The notes beneath the pieces are model-generated. The model worked only from the letters and a program-made list of their open reading frames with translations, was not told the origin of the DNA and did no database searches. A DNA stretch of 64,000 nt. Origin: Trichosphaerium sp. ATCC 40318 (taxonomy: Eukaryota; Discosea; Flabellinia; Trichosidae). This document shows, in pieces, positions 44,629 to 55,926 of this stretch. The translations under genes and the position numbers were made by a program. The stretch is from NCBI GenBank assembly GCA_038496445.1, contig JALMLS010000143.1:248001-312000 (forward strand), written 5' to 3'. How positions within the stretch are numbered: the stretch's first letter is position 1; the number at the start of each line of letters is the position of its first letter.

Positions 44629-45254
44629 TCAACTGTTAAGACCTTGACGACCACGATGTAATAAATACTGGGAGTGAAACCTACGCCACCTAAATTCAAT
44701 TAATGTATGTAGATTCATCAACAACTGGTACCTAATAAAGTACATCACTGCCGTTACTACCAATGCCATAACAACCACAGAAGCAAAAACGGCTGGGAAG
44801 TACAATTTATAAAGTATTACCCTGGGTTGATGACAATGAAGAAGAGCTACCACCACAACCAGTTGTATCAACTGCAATAGTAAGAGCAATGCCAATTGAT
44901 GTTTTTGTCTTTTTAGCTCTTAACTCTGAACACTCATCCTACAATACTTGTGTTTCCACCAATTAGAGAGAAAGTGGTATTCTACAAGAAAGGTGGGTGT
45001 AAGGTAAAATACAACTTAAATTCAACGCCATCTGTCGCCTTCTTGAATGTTCAAAACTATGTCATTTGACTCAATAGTGATTCCGCCTTCCAGCACATTA
45101 ATTCATATTTTCAGGCTCTTTGTACCTAGCACAGTGAAGTTTCCATCAATTGTTACATCACTTCTTATTAATATAGCATCTCCTACTATTTGGCCATCAA
45201 GAGTACCGTTTATATTGACTGTATCATTTTCACAGCTAAAAGTCTGGCACCCTA
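44629..45254 (-). pseudogene. Surface-protein relic, inverted copy C
   Basis: Inverted relative to copy A (39331-40138). From 45254: GCQTFSCENDTVNINGTLDG then QIVGDAILIRSDVTIDGNFT, an intact frame in this segment. Next come VLEGGITIESNDIVLNIQ, then a transmembrane segment and tail ending GRQGLNS at 44629. This copy has lost part of the exon corresponding to 39620-39710. It also has a TAA and a 1-bp insertion in the exon before the membrane helix, so it is broken at different places from copy A. Confidence 0.6.
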
Positions 45255-45265
45255 AAAACACAAAT

Positions 45266-45548
45266 GTAACGTCTGCTCAAAGAGGTTACTTATACTTGAC
45301 TTCTGGTTTCCTCAAACCTGGAGCATTCAATCTTGATCTAGTAGACATGTTAATGAATTCGCTTGTCTTTTCCTAATCCTAGAAATCTTGTGCTGTTTCA
45401 CGTGGGAGGTGGAGCAATAACTAGAATCTCTTCAAACGCTACAGCATTTTATCATAGAGACAGCGCATTGCTTATCCAGATCAAGGCAATTTGGGATGAT
45501 CCACAACATGAACAAGCTAACATTGATTGGGTCATGTTACAACAGTAA
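45266..45548 (+). pseudogene. FAD-linked oxidase, detached C-terminal part
   Basis: A plus-strand frame reading GFLKPGAFNLDLVDMLMNS and then PNPRNLVLFHVGGGAITRIS and AFYHRDSALLIQIKAIWDDP. The GGAI..I...ATAF.HR.........W pattern is the C-terminal half of FAD-linked BBE-type oxidases. The N-terminal part of such an enzyme is on the opposite strand at 42161-43430. The two were probably one gene that was split by inversion. Confidence 0.6.
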
Positions 45549-46582
45549 CAAGCAAATATTAAAACTGTAGTTAGATTGATTTTTTCTTTATGTAGTACAT
45601 GTTTTCTCGGCAGTACATTTAAACTCCATTTTATATCTCTTAACTAACGCTCTATAGATCAACTTCCTACGCCACTGCCAACCCTCACTCCAACCGCACC
45701 TCCAACAAGCCGGAATTGCCGTATTATCGGCGAAAAGTATAATATAGTACAAAAACTTTATTTTTGGCATCACCGTGCGTAGGTGATACTACTGTAGCAC
45801 TATTTTCGTTTTGCAACAAAGAGCAAGGGATAACAATACGGACGATACAATCACGTCACAGTTGATGTAAACACTAAAGCTTTTGATCTCTCTGCAACTC
45901 AAGTCTATTTACCTTGTTAGTGCAAGTTTAAACGCCACACAATCCGTATTGTGATAACACCACTAATACAACGTGTACACAACTGCAGCTAACAATGAAC
46001 GAAACCAAACATAAAAATGAAAGGTCCAACCAAAAAAACTACCGTTAAAGAAAAGTCATGACTTTGCTTCTTGTTGAGGAAGACCTAAAGCTGCAACAAC
46101 ATAGGGGTATTGGCTTGAACTCTGTTTGGCCTTTATTGTAGAGGTATCCCATTCGTAGGTGATAAGGGTTTACTGTTACCTCGTGCAGCTCCGTTGTGGT
46201 TTTTAGTCTTATCTCCATCGCCCATACCCAATACTCTACCTGGCGTCCAAACGACATAAGGTAACCTAAATTAAATTTTCTTGTGCAACTTCTCATCTTT
46301 GTCAGTAGCACAGCGCTCATTACTATACAGCACCTAGTGATCCTTCTTTTGAGGCTCTCGCTCAAAACCACTTGTTATTATGTCCTGTTTTGTTTTGAGG
46401 TTACAACGCTCATGGTGCACGCATATACAGTGCTGGCATTGCGTTGAGTGGTATTGCAGAACCAGTTGGTTTTTTTGTGTCTAATAGTCACACGCGTGCT
46501 GAGGGTTGCTACGGTGTTAGTTGAGCACAAAAGCTCAAAGGCGTTTTGTTGCAGTCACAAGTTGCTTTATGCATGCAACTGG
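45549..46582. other. Spacer, possible coding relic
   Basis: A 108-codon minus-strand frame at 46045-46371 (ending SSSTRSKVMTFL) has no recognisable domain and a biased composition. It is not supported as a gene. Otherwise nothing is seen. The sequence lies within the rearranged region. Confidence 0.4.
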
Positions 46583-46897
46583 TCACGTAACTGAAACCAA
46601 CCACAGTACTACTTCATTACTCTCATACCATTCTTTACTCTCTCCTTCACGTTTACCGTTTACAAAGTCGCAATATCTAATAACTGGGGTTGGCGGGGGA
46701 GGGTCGACGCCAAAAATGTGCAGGTCAATGTATCGCTTCTGCCATTTGCCATGTTTCTCAAAGTTGTCATCAAACCTTGTTATCTTCGCAGAGTACTTTG
46801 ATAAGAGAGGCCATGTGACATACTCTCTAAAGTCTAAGTCGGTGATATAAAGATGTGACTCAATAGGAAGCTGTAATAAATAACATGTATCGCCCAT
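46583..46897 (-). pseudogene. F-box-like / MORN_2 protein, internally deleted copy
   Basis: The N-terminus LLQLPIESHLYITDLDFREY, WPLLSKYSAKITRFDDNFEK and HGKWQKRY match the gene at 2664-3458 closely. Then most of the repeat array is missing, replaced by a proline-rich stretch (GVDPPPPTPV), and a single repeat, FVNGKREGESKEWYESN, remains before the frame ends. On the plus strand at about 47390-47570 there are further MORN_2-type fragments (AATGGACAACTAAAGTATGC, GATGGTAAAGAACATGGTAA), also without an open frame. Confidence 0.65.
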
Positions 46898-47815
46898 GAT
46901 AATTATCTAATGTATGAATTAATGACGGTTATTATTAATGAAACAAACGCTATTTAATGATGTATTATTGTGACAATAAATACCGAAGTGGTTTTAAATG
47001 AGTTATTTGGGAGAGTGCCGTAACGCACATGATGAATTTTTAGTTAAATTCGGTTGTCTTACGAAGCAAACGGAGCCTAAGCAATAATCTAAACGACTTA
47101 GAAAAAAGATTCGTTTTAAGGAAAACAAAAGACTGAAAAAATAACTGACGAAAGCATAGCCCAGTAATCTTGAAATTAATTGCTATTCCTACTTAGACAA
47201 GGCCAGTTTAGGTTGGCAGGAACCAAGAAGTGTAAAACTTGTCACGTTGGGTATTGCATCGACTGCGCGATTTTTGCTAAACAAACCAATTGAATAAACT
47301 TTGTTGTTCTTGTATTCTCACGTGTTTACAGTATGGTGTCAGTGAACATAAAAAGAAATGTAGTAAATTAGGTTCTTCAACAAGTGCACATGGAAACATG
47401 AAGAGCGGTACAAGAATGGACAACTAAAGTATGCTCGCATATCTGTTGATGGTAAAGAACATGGTAACAGTAACGGATGGTATAAAGTTTCATATTAGGT
47501 ATGTTGATGGTAAAAAACATTTCAAAGTAAAGAATGGTATGAGAAGGACAACTAAAGTTTCGCATTGTGAGTTGCACGTTTAGATTGTTTACGTGTTGAC
47601 AGGTTTCCAAATAAGTGACGGAGCTATGCCTACTTTGTTCGTTTTTATTGTCACTTAAAACAACTAGCAACAACAAGGTAAAACGTTATATCATTGTTGA
47701 CACTTATCCTGCTGTAAGTTACGTTGTTCATGCTCATTGGTGTAATATGATATGGTATTGTGATTGCTTGGTACTAGGACTTTCTTGCGCGTGTCACTTA
47801 CATTCGCAAATTAAC
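46898..47815. other. Spacer with MORN_2-repeat fragments on the plus strand
   Basis: About 47390-47570 reads MORN_2-like protein pieces on the plus strand (W-Y-K-N-G-Q-L-K, V-D-G-K-E-H-G-N-S-N-G-W-Y-K) broken by stops. They are relics of the family at 916-1284, in the opposite orientation. The remainder shows no gene. One CACGTG near 47320. Confidence 0.5.
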
Positions 47816-50800
47816 GAGATTACGGGAACGGATAGAAAACAGTGTCACACAAAGTGTGTTTCTCCGCTTTTAAGTCAACCTTAAATCTAACAAGTTTTTT
47901 TACCTCGGATACTACACAATGAAGCAAGCTCTTCTTGTTCTAGTTTTGGTTATCGCAGTAGCATTTGCTACAAAGCCAGAAGATTGGCGTCGCTTGCGCC
48001 ACGCGCGCAGTAATGTTGAAAGTACGTCCTAATCCCGTTATTTTCGCCGTTTAATCACGTGTGATGTAGAGATGCGCTTTCACGTGGCTTTGAAGCAAAG
48101 AAACCTGAAGATGTTAGAGGTACGCTAGATTTTATACTGTACAGCTGATATCTCGTAGGCTATCGTTCTCGACAGAAGCGACCCAGAATCTCCTAATTTC
48201 AGGTAAGAAAACTTTGTTCACTACTTTTTTCTGTTACCAACCTATTTTTAATAATGTGTTGGTACCTGCCAACGTTTATGGTATTGTTTACCAAATGAAT
48301 GTCGACTAACTTTTCCAACAGCAAGCACATGACCCCAAAAGAAGTTATGAATCTTATATCACCACCTCAAGCGGTAATGGATAAAGTATCAGCCTTTTTT
48401 ACCCAATTCGATGGTACACGAAGTTATCACGTGACATTACTTTTAATCAATGTTCAAAGGCGTCAGTGTTCTTGAATTAGGTGATGCTTTGAAGATTGAA
48501 GCTACTACTGCGGCTGTAGAGGATATATTCAACACTAGAGTACATGAGTTCGAGCACATTAACAAAGGTGAGTTATCCTCGTAAACCATGTTAATTGAAA
48601 CTTCTGTTTACTTTTCTCGTACTAATATCGTTAGGTTACAGAGCCTTCAGACAATTGGGTGGTGCCACCATCCCAAAAGAAATCTCAGAACACGTTGATA
48701 TTGTCACTGGATTGACTGCTTTCCCAATCTACCCTGACAAACTCGATACATCTAAGAAAGTTGATGCTCCTGACGCCGAATACGGTTCTGTCGTCACATC
48801 TACTGTCCGTAGCCTTTATGGTATTCCACCACACTTGGTACGTAGTTTGTATCCCGTAATCCACTGACTTGTTCAAAGGCGGCCAAAAATGACAAGACAG
48901 CTCAATGTATTCTTGAATTTCTTCCTGTAGAAGGACCATTGTTCACAGGTTCGTACTACACCTTTTTCTTCTTTCACTCCCTTGTTTTTGAGAAACATTC
49001 TTTGAAACTAACTTAATCTTTCCTCAGACATGGCAACATACGCCAAGGAAGCTGATGAAGTATTTACAAACTTTACTACAATTGTAGGAAAGTACCAACA
49101 AGGCGGTAAGTACTCAACCTTTTTTTGAAACAAAACCGTGACTGACTTATTGTTTTTAAGGTTTTGATGGTGAAAGTACTCTTGATATTGAAATCGTCAT
49201 GGGTCTAGGAAGTAAAGTTAAGAACTGGTAAGACAATTGCTCTTTTTTTTGTAAAATTTTGTAGCTCTAACGTGATACCTAAGGTATTGGTCTATTGAAG
49301 ATGGATGGCTATACGAAGCTGCTCTTGAGGTTTTCAATCACGACAGTCGCCCACAAGTTGTCTCTGTATCATACGGATGGCCTGAAGTCGCAACATGCCA
49401 AGCTTCCGTTACACACGCAAAATGTGACAATGGTGATGTAAAAGCTTACATCGCACGTGCCAACACAGAAATCCAAAAAGTGAGTGCTACTGGAGTATCA
49501 TGGATTGTTGCTTCTGTACGTATAAATCAGCGCTCCAACGTATATTATCTTACATGTAGTATTTAGGGCGATCAAGGTGCTGCAGGAAACTTGAACACAG
49601 GTACCATAACTTTAAAGCGAAGTAACATAACTTCTATTAAGGTTGTCAAAATACAACTCACCCTGTCTTTGGTATCTACCCTGCTGGTTCTAACTGGGTT
49701 ACTACTACTTCGTACGTTTCTTTACTATTTCAAAACTAATAATATCTATACAGTGCTACTACCGTTATTGGAGCTGGTACCACAACAACTCCTTCAATCT
49801 GTAACGCATACCCTTGCACAACAGCAAAGCTTGAGCATCCTTGCATGTTTGTACGTACTCAAATTAATCTAAGGTTAAAGGTCTAACTGCTCTACAGAAC
49901 AACACCCTTTACCGATGGACAACTGGAGGTGGATTCTCTGAGATCACTGCAACACCATCATGGCAACAAGCTGCTGTTGCTAAATATACCTCCTCAAATG
50001 CTATTCTTCCACCAAACCAATACTGGTCCAAGACTAACCGTGGATACCCTGATATCTCCGCTACTGGATCTCGTATCTTGATCATTCAGAATGGAAGAGC
50101 TTCTCAAAGTGCTGGTACCTCAGCATCAACACCAACTATCGCTGCAATCGTAAGAAAATTAGTTTTTTTGCTTCCTACTGTTCGCTTCTGAGTTTTGTTT
50201 TTAGGTCTCTTTATTGAACGATGCACGTATGGAAGCTGGTAAGCAACCTTTAGGTTTCTTGAACCAAGTCCTATACAAGATGGGTGAAGACCAATCAAAA
50301 TACTTTACCGATATTACTGCCGGTGACAACACATGTACTCAAGGTAGATGTTGCCAATATGGTTACGGTAAGCTTTTGAACTAGTACTTGTCAGTTCATC
50401 TTCTTACGTTTTATTAGGTGCTGTAGAAGGATGGGATGCAGTCTCAGGATGGGGAAGTCCTAAATTCGCAGCCATGAAGGAATACGTCATGAACTTGCCT
50501 TAAAAGTACAGTGTGCTTCAAATAAAATAACAATGTTGTTTTATCAGATAAGACTTTTGTTTTTCTCCAAGTCATAAAAAAACCTTTATAAGCTGTTATT
50601 GTACTGCGTTACAAAATACTCTATGTAGGGTATAATTGGGCCGTCCCTTATTTATTCTACCTGTCATACAATTATAGCCACTTACAAAGAATAAACCATT
50701 TAGAGTAATTTGAGATGTAAACCGTCATCTTGGCACGTGACTTAGAAACCCGTTTATTTCAACTTTTTTTTTGTAGTTTCTGTTAGTGTTTGTAATTTAC

Positions 50801-51050
50801 TCGGGATGGTGGGTGGGTGATAATCCGAAGAGACGATGCAATCAAAGAATTAAAAAAAGAGAAATATAATTTCGTTTTTTAAGTTACTTGTAACAATACT
50901 TCAATTGTCACTGCTACGAAGGACAATGAAGCATAACTTCACTTCAGTTGTTTGTTGACCTGTTTACATACCGACCACTTTAGATGATGAACGTGTATCT
51001 TGTAACAATATTAGACATGCGTCAACAGCTATAGTGGCTTCAAGGTTTTT
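47816..51050. repeat. Right arm of the large inverted repeat
   Basis: Reverse-orientation partner of 33748-37640. It carries the second S53 peptidase gene and its 3' flank (GGGATGGTGGGTGGGTGATA near 50803 against the complementary sequence near 33970). It lacks the 639-bp element. The distance between the inner ends is about 10.2 kb. Confidence 0.9.
47919..50503 (+). CDS. S53 sedolisin / tripeptidyl-peptidase-like protease, copy 2
   Basis: Same exon layout as copy 1. The signal peptide begins MKQALLVLVLVIAVAFATKP at 47919. The pro-region contains SKHMTPKEVMNLISPPQAVM. The catalytic domain keeps GESTLDIEIVMGLG, SWIVASGDQGAAGNLN and GTSASTPTIAAIVSLLNDAR. The end is DITAGDNTCTQGRCCQYGYG and GWDAVSGWGSPKFAAMKEYV to a stop at 50501-50503. 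Differences from copy 1 include DKLDTSKKVDAPDAEYG where copy 1 has DKLDTSKNVDPYSYG, plus single substitutions in the pro-region. Both copies appear to retain all catalytic residues and splice sites, so purifying selection or recent conversion is likely. Acid secreted or lysosomal proteolysis is the expected role. Confidence 0.9.
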
Positions 51051-53078
51051 TGCACCATATTCATTCTTCAGTCCCATTTCTTAGCTGCTCATTAACTGGG
51101 CAAGAATTTGCTACTGCCCTATTCCGGAACCACGCCACAGCAGCTCTCACAGTATAGAAAATCGTCTTAACACATGTAGTAAAGTCAAGTGCCTTCAACT
51201 TTTTGGTTTTTTTAGATACAACTACGATGCACGATATATTACCGCAGGCTATCACCAGTTTTACCCTTTCAATTGCTATCACTGGTTTAAGACTACTTCA
51301 CATTCTGGGTGAGTGCGTTCATATGGTTGTGGAGGTTATCCATGATTGCAAGTGTTTTTTAACATATTCAATAGGTTTTTTCCGCATATAACACTTGCAT
51401 GTGTAATGCATCTCTAATAGGCTCAAGGAACACTTGCCAGTACAAGACAATATAATTTATACTAGCAGAATCTCAATTTAAACAGTCATAAACACTTGAC
51501 TTTATTCTTCAGAAACACTAGCAATGCAAACACCTAATGCTAAAACCTTTACTGCAACAAACAGTATTAAGTGTTATGGTGAAAGACATCAACTTACTAA
51601 TCTACACTGATGTTATGATGTCCTACACTTTTCTTGTTTTAAAACAGAGTAAATAGTAAAAATGCACATGTCAATAGCGTTTGAGCCAAAAGTACTCACA
51701 AAGACATTTTTTTTCCCAACATTAACAATCAATTTACTATATCTGGTATTGCTTTGGGTATCCTTACACAAGTGCAAGTGATGGATTTAGCATGGCACGT
51801 TTATGTGATGCAAAAATGGTCAGTTTTCTATGTAGAGTTTTCTTAAAAACACATATTATAGGCTAGGGCCAACACGGTCCAAACAACAAATAGCTGTAAC
51901 TGGAAGAATGGGGTTAGATATGCGTAGCAGAATATAATTAAGGTAGCCTACGTGAGTTTTATCTTTTTTATTACCTTTTTGTTTTAAACGGTGTTTTGTG
52001 CAAACCCACACTCCCTTTACGCATAATTAACTGTGTTTAGAGTATTGTTGCTCGATTTTAGAGAGCAAACCGTTTTTTCAGCCAATAACTGCTGTACAAT
52101 GACTATAACTTCTGGTTCCACCTAAATGGAGCTTGGTATACGTATGGCGAGACTGAGGTCATGAGCAAGTGCTCAAGGAACATACGCTTATTCCTTAAGG
52201 CAACAGTTCTTGTCTTTTTTAGTAAGTACTGTTTTTCACGCTTGCAACATAATTTTGCGCTTTGACACTCCGTATTCTCATTTAACAGTATGTTTTAAAG
52301 CCGATAAGCGTTGTGGATGCTTAGTAATCTAGCTCTTGCAAACAAACAGTGCTAGCACAATGGTATCATTCAATAAATGCTAGTTACCATGTTTAAAGTG
52401 GCCACAGCTACTTTGTGGACTACTAGGCTTGTATTCAATGAAACTTACCTTAAAACCACAAGTTTGTTCTACAAACCATACTACAGCGTTAAAACGCATA
52501 GGGAAAGCCGAATTGATCTTTAAACACGAGAAATAACGCCAGCGAACCAAAATGATCAAACTGTCTATGTTTTCCTACCTAGTAGTGTTGGCAGCGTCTA
52601 ATAGGTCATTAAAAGAGGTTTATGAAGTGTAATAACGAATGTCGAACTAAATCAGCCACAAACACAACAAATATTGTCTATTTTAATTTTACAGCGTATT
52701 ATATATAGAACAATGTAATGCGTGAAGGATATAAATGAAAGCAAATAAGGGCTCAGGTAAAAAAAAACCCAAAAAAACAATTCACAAAACCTAAAAAAGG
52801 AAAGTGAAAAATTTATTTGAAAAACGGGCTGAAAAGCTCGTCATATACGCACACATGTGTTGTTATAGCAGTAAAACAGTTACAACGTGTTGTGAATAAG
52901 GATAAGCGAGATATTCGCGTGTTTCACCGAATTGCGTATTAAGCTAAAATCGCCCAAAGCGCACAAAACAAATTGTGACTACCTGTATGGTATGCGCCAC
53001 ATCTAATAAACGCTATGGAGCGTATAAAACGAGAAATATGATGTTGTGAAGGTGCACAAAAAAGCCAAAAAGGTTATT
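51051..53078. other. Gene-poor spacer
   Basis: About 2 kb with no frame that looks like a gene. Composition is AT-rich. Plus- and minus-strand frames of 62-73 codons near 51061-51391 have no domain. This stretch adjoins the tRNA gene. Confidence 0.5.
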
Positions 53079-53149
53079 GGGCCTTGCCTGGAATCGAACC
53101 AGGGCCACTTGAACCCAAATCAAGTATTTTACCACTTAACTACAAGGCC
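53079..53149 (-). tRNA. tRNA-Pro (anticodon TGG)
   Basis: A 71-nt cloverleaf on the minus strand. The acceptor stem GGCCTTG pairs with CAAGGCC. The D-arm contains box A, TAGTTAAGTGG. The anticodon stem CTTGA pairs with TCAAG around the loop TTTGGGT, giving anticodon TGG. The T-arm contains box B, GGTTCGATTCC. There is no intron and no encoded CCA. A run of T lies nearby on the transcript's 3' side (AACCTTTTTGGC), a plausible RNA polymerase III stop. Confidence 0.93.
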
Positions 53150-53307
53150 ACATTTGTTGTTTAGTCGGAAAACCTTTTATAAGAAACAAACGCTATTCAA
53201 TCATGGACTAGCTAGAACAGTTACACACAAGCACACGTAATTTAGAGGCTGATTTTCAGAGCTTACAAACGTTTTACAGTGCATACTACTTTTTTACGTT
53301 GAAACCC
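53098..53307. repeat. Left arm of a 210-bp inverted duplication including 5' two-thirds of the tRNA
   Basis: Matches about 57460-57665 in reverse orientation, almost perfectly, from the tRNA T-arm outward through GGAAAACCTTTTATAAGAAA and GATTGAATAGCGTTTGTTTC (complementary orientation) to GTGCATACTACTTTTTTACG. The copies are centred near 55.38 kb. Confidence 0.85.
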
Positions 53308-55926
53308 CTTATTTTTCCCAAAAACATAACAAAACGTAGTTAACAGTGTACAAAACGCCATTTTAGACATATAGGCTATGAAATTAACGCATTTTTTGCT
53401 TTTTTACGCCTAGTTGTGTTACAACCGCGTATTTGAACGATTTATTACCCCCACGTGCTTTCTAGAAAGTTTGCGCTGTTTTAATGCCATCAGCTTCTTA
53501 AACGCTCAGTAAATGGCATGAGAGCAGTTGGCACATGTAGACATACCGTTTACAGCAACTAAGTAAAAAGTACAACGGTTTGAACGCAATTGCGTAAAGC
53601 ACGTGCAAAAACACGTTTGATGGCAAAATACCCATTACCACGTGTGTTATCTAACTGAAACACAACTTTTCAGGTTTTTGTAACGTTTTTTTAAGTACCG
53701 CTTATATTTAAGCATGTGGAAGTCCATAGCGCATGCCAGTAACCTATACTTGTTACTGTAACCTTTTCAGCATTCATTAGAGCCAGAAAAACGGAAATGG
53801 TCCAAATAAAACAATACCATTGGCTACATACTTGTATACACTCAATGTATGTAGTGTATCATGTAAAACGTAGTTTTAGCAACTTGTTTACCACGTGCAC
53901 TCCGCATTTGTTGAAACGATTAAATTTACCTATCAGTACCTAGTGTGGTGACACTATTACACTCACGAACCATGACAGTGTTCTTTGTAAGTTTTTAGAG
54001 ATGTCTTTAAACTAAGTCTGTAAGGTGGTACTTATCCAGAAGTGCAAACCCTGTTGAGTGGAACACTGCGACAAGAGGTATCTCAAAGAAGCAGTTGGGA
54101 TAACGTGACACAAATTGCAGCTCTATTTGCATGGTAGCAGTACATGAAACGTCACTCTAATTCTTGGCAACCTTTTCACAACTGTTGTCTGGTTTTGCTG
54201 GAGGTATCATTAAACCAGATTGAGTGTGTACAAGCAATTGTGACTACACAGGTTGATTCAAAAGAATGTGCGCGTTTGGTACTTATCATGCAAATTTATG
54301 TACAAGACAGCCCATTTGATAATACCAAGCTTTTTTACTAGCGATTGTCATCATACATACTTACGACTGTCAAAAAAGCTTCATAAATGTAGTTAATTTC
54401 ATTTCTTCAAAGCTAAAGTCTTTCTTAAACAGCTGCGAGCCTGAACCCACCACCTCATAGTCTTCGCTGCCTAACCGCACAGCAAAATCAACGCTCTTGA
54501 CAAATGAAATGAGCGTTTCTGACATAAGTATACCACGAGCGGACTGGTTTAACAAACTAGTGAGAATAACTGCAACAAAACCAACATACATTAAAAAAAA
54601 AGAGTCGTACTGTTAACCCTATTTTGTTTCAGAATGGAGCAAATTGATGTCGACAGTTTCAATCGGTAGCTGCGACATTTTCAAATGACGAACTGTCCGA
54701 CAGCCAAGAGCTGTTTGCCATATGTCTCTTTGATCAGTTCAGCCAACTGGAAACGTACAATTACGTCAGCAAAAAAAGTGACATTGTCCAGATTAAAAGT
54801 AGTCGTGCCTCGGCCTACATCTATACCAATGCGTATTGCTTACTTACATTCATAGCGATTAGCTCTAGGATAGCAATTGCACCACATAGAGCCATCATCA
54901 TGGCTACATCTTCCAGCACTAGGTGTTAGTGCACCTTCTACCACAGTTTCTCTTGTTTGGGCAGTCATACTAAGCTTTAAATTGAGTGGAAAGTTGAATG
55001 TGTAGGAGATGAACAAGTATGTACACCATCATAATAGGTATCTGGGCATGTTCTCATTTACTAGCACAAAAAGTTCCAGCTTTACCATCTGCATGTTTGT
55101 AGAGTTTTGAAAATACAAGTTTTACTTGGGCGTCCTGAGTTATACTAACAAAAACTTACTACTGAGTTTTGTACTGTTTTCGTTCAATGAAAAGACATGT
55201 TTACCGTAAAAGTCACCAATCAATCAAGCTTATTTTCGCTTTAAACAACTTGATTGGGTATTAAAATGGCTCTAGAGTAACTTTCCGATATTAAATTTCA
55301 ATTGGTGTCCGCTGTGAACAAATCTCGAGATTTGAAAAACAAAGTTGCAAAAAAACAATCAACACTACTTTTAGAGGCCTACTGTTCAACCAACTTAACA
55401 ATTATCTTTAAACTAACTGAACCAACTCATTGTCGAGTATACTGTTGTAGATTACTATCTTGGTTACCTCAAGCCTAGTAAAGTTGGAGTCCGCTTCATA
55501 GATGATGAGGTTGTCTCCTTGTACTAAATTGAAAAATTGCACTCTTTTAATCAACATGGTACCAGGAGTGTCTTTAAAGATTCCTCTACTGGAGTCAAAC
55601 TAGTATTGGCGAAGTTAACAGAGGGAACAAAACTTTGGACTTCCAAAAACACGATATCTCACGGAGCTTAAAATCTCCTGTATTTCAGTTCTAGCATATG
55701 TTAGACATTGATTGTTTATCAGTAAAACGTATGAGACGTAACTGCCAAAGTACTCCCCGTGAAATGAGATTGTAGACCGAGCCAAATAGAGAAGTATTAA
55801 GTAGGTACCTACTTAATCTGTTTTTTTTATACATACGTGGAGTCTCCCGTTTCAGCTCGTAAGGTTTCCCTTTTTATCTACCAATAAAGTATTTATACGA
55901 TACCCTTAGAATTACTCCGAATAACA
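53308..55926. other. Gene-poor region with possible minus-strand relic at about 54370-54960
   Basis: At about 54960-54370 on the minus strand are protein-like pieces: ETVVEGALTPSAGRCSHDDG with CNCYPRANRYEC, then LDNVTFFADVIVRFQLAELI, then KSVDFAVRLGSEDYEVVGSG. They could be exons of a secreted or surface protein, but joins are not clean and I do not recognise the family. The rest, including 55000-55900, shows no gene. CACGTG lies near 53452, 53600, 53640 and 53892. Confidence 0.35.

Noticed and set aside
47919-50503. Possibility that one S53 copy is a pseudogene
   Set aside because: Both copies keep the signal peptide, catalytic Glu/Asp/Ser motifs, calcium-site region and usable splice borders. 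I found no stop or frameshift in either by eye.
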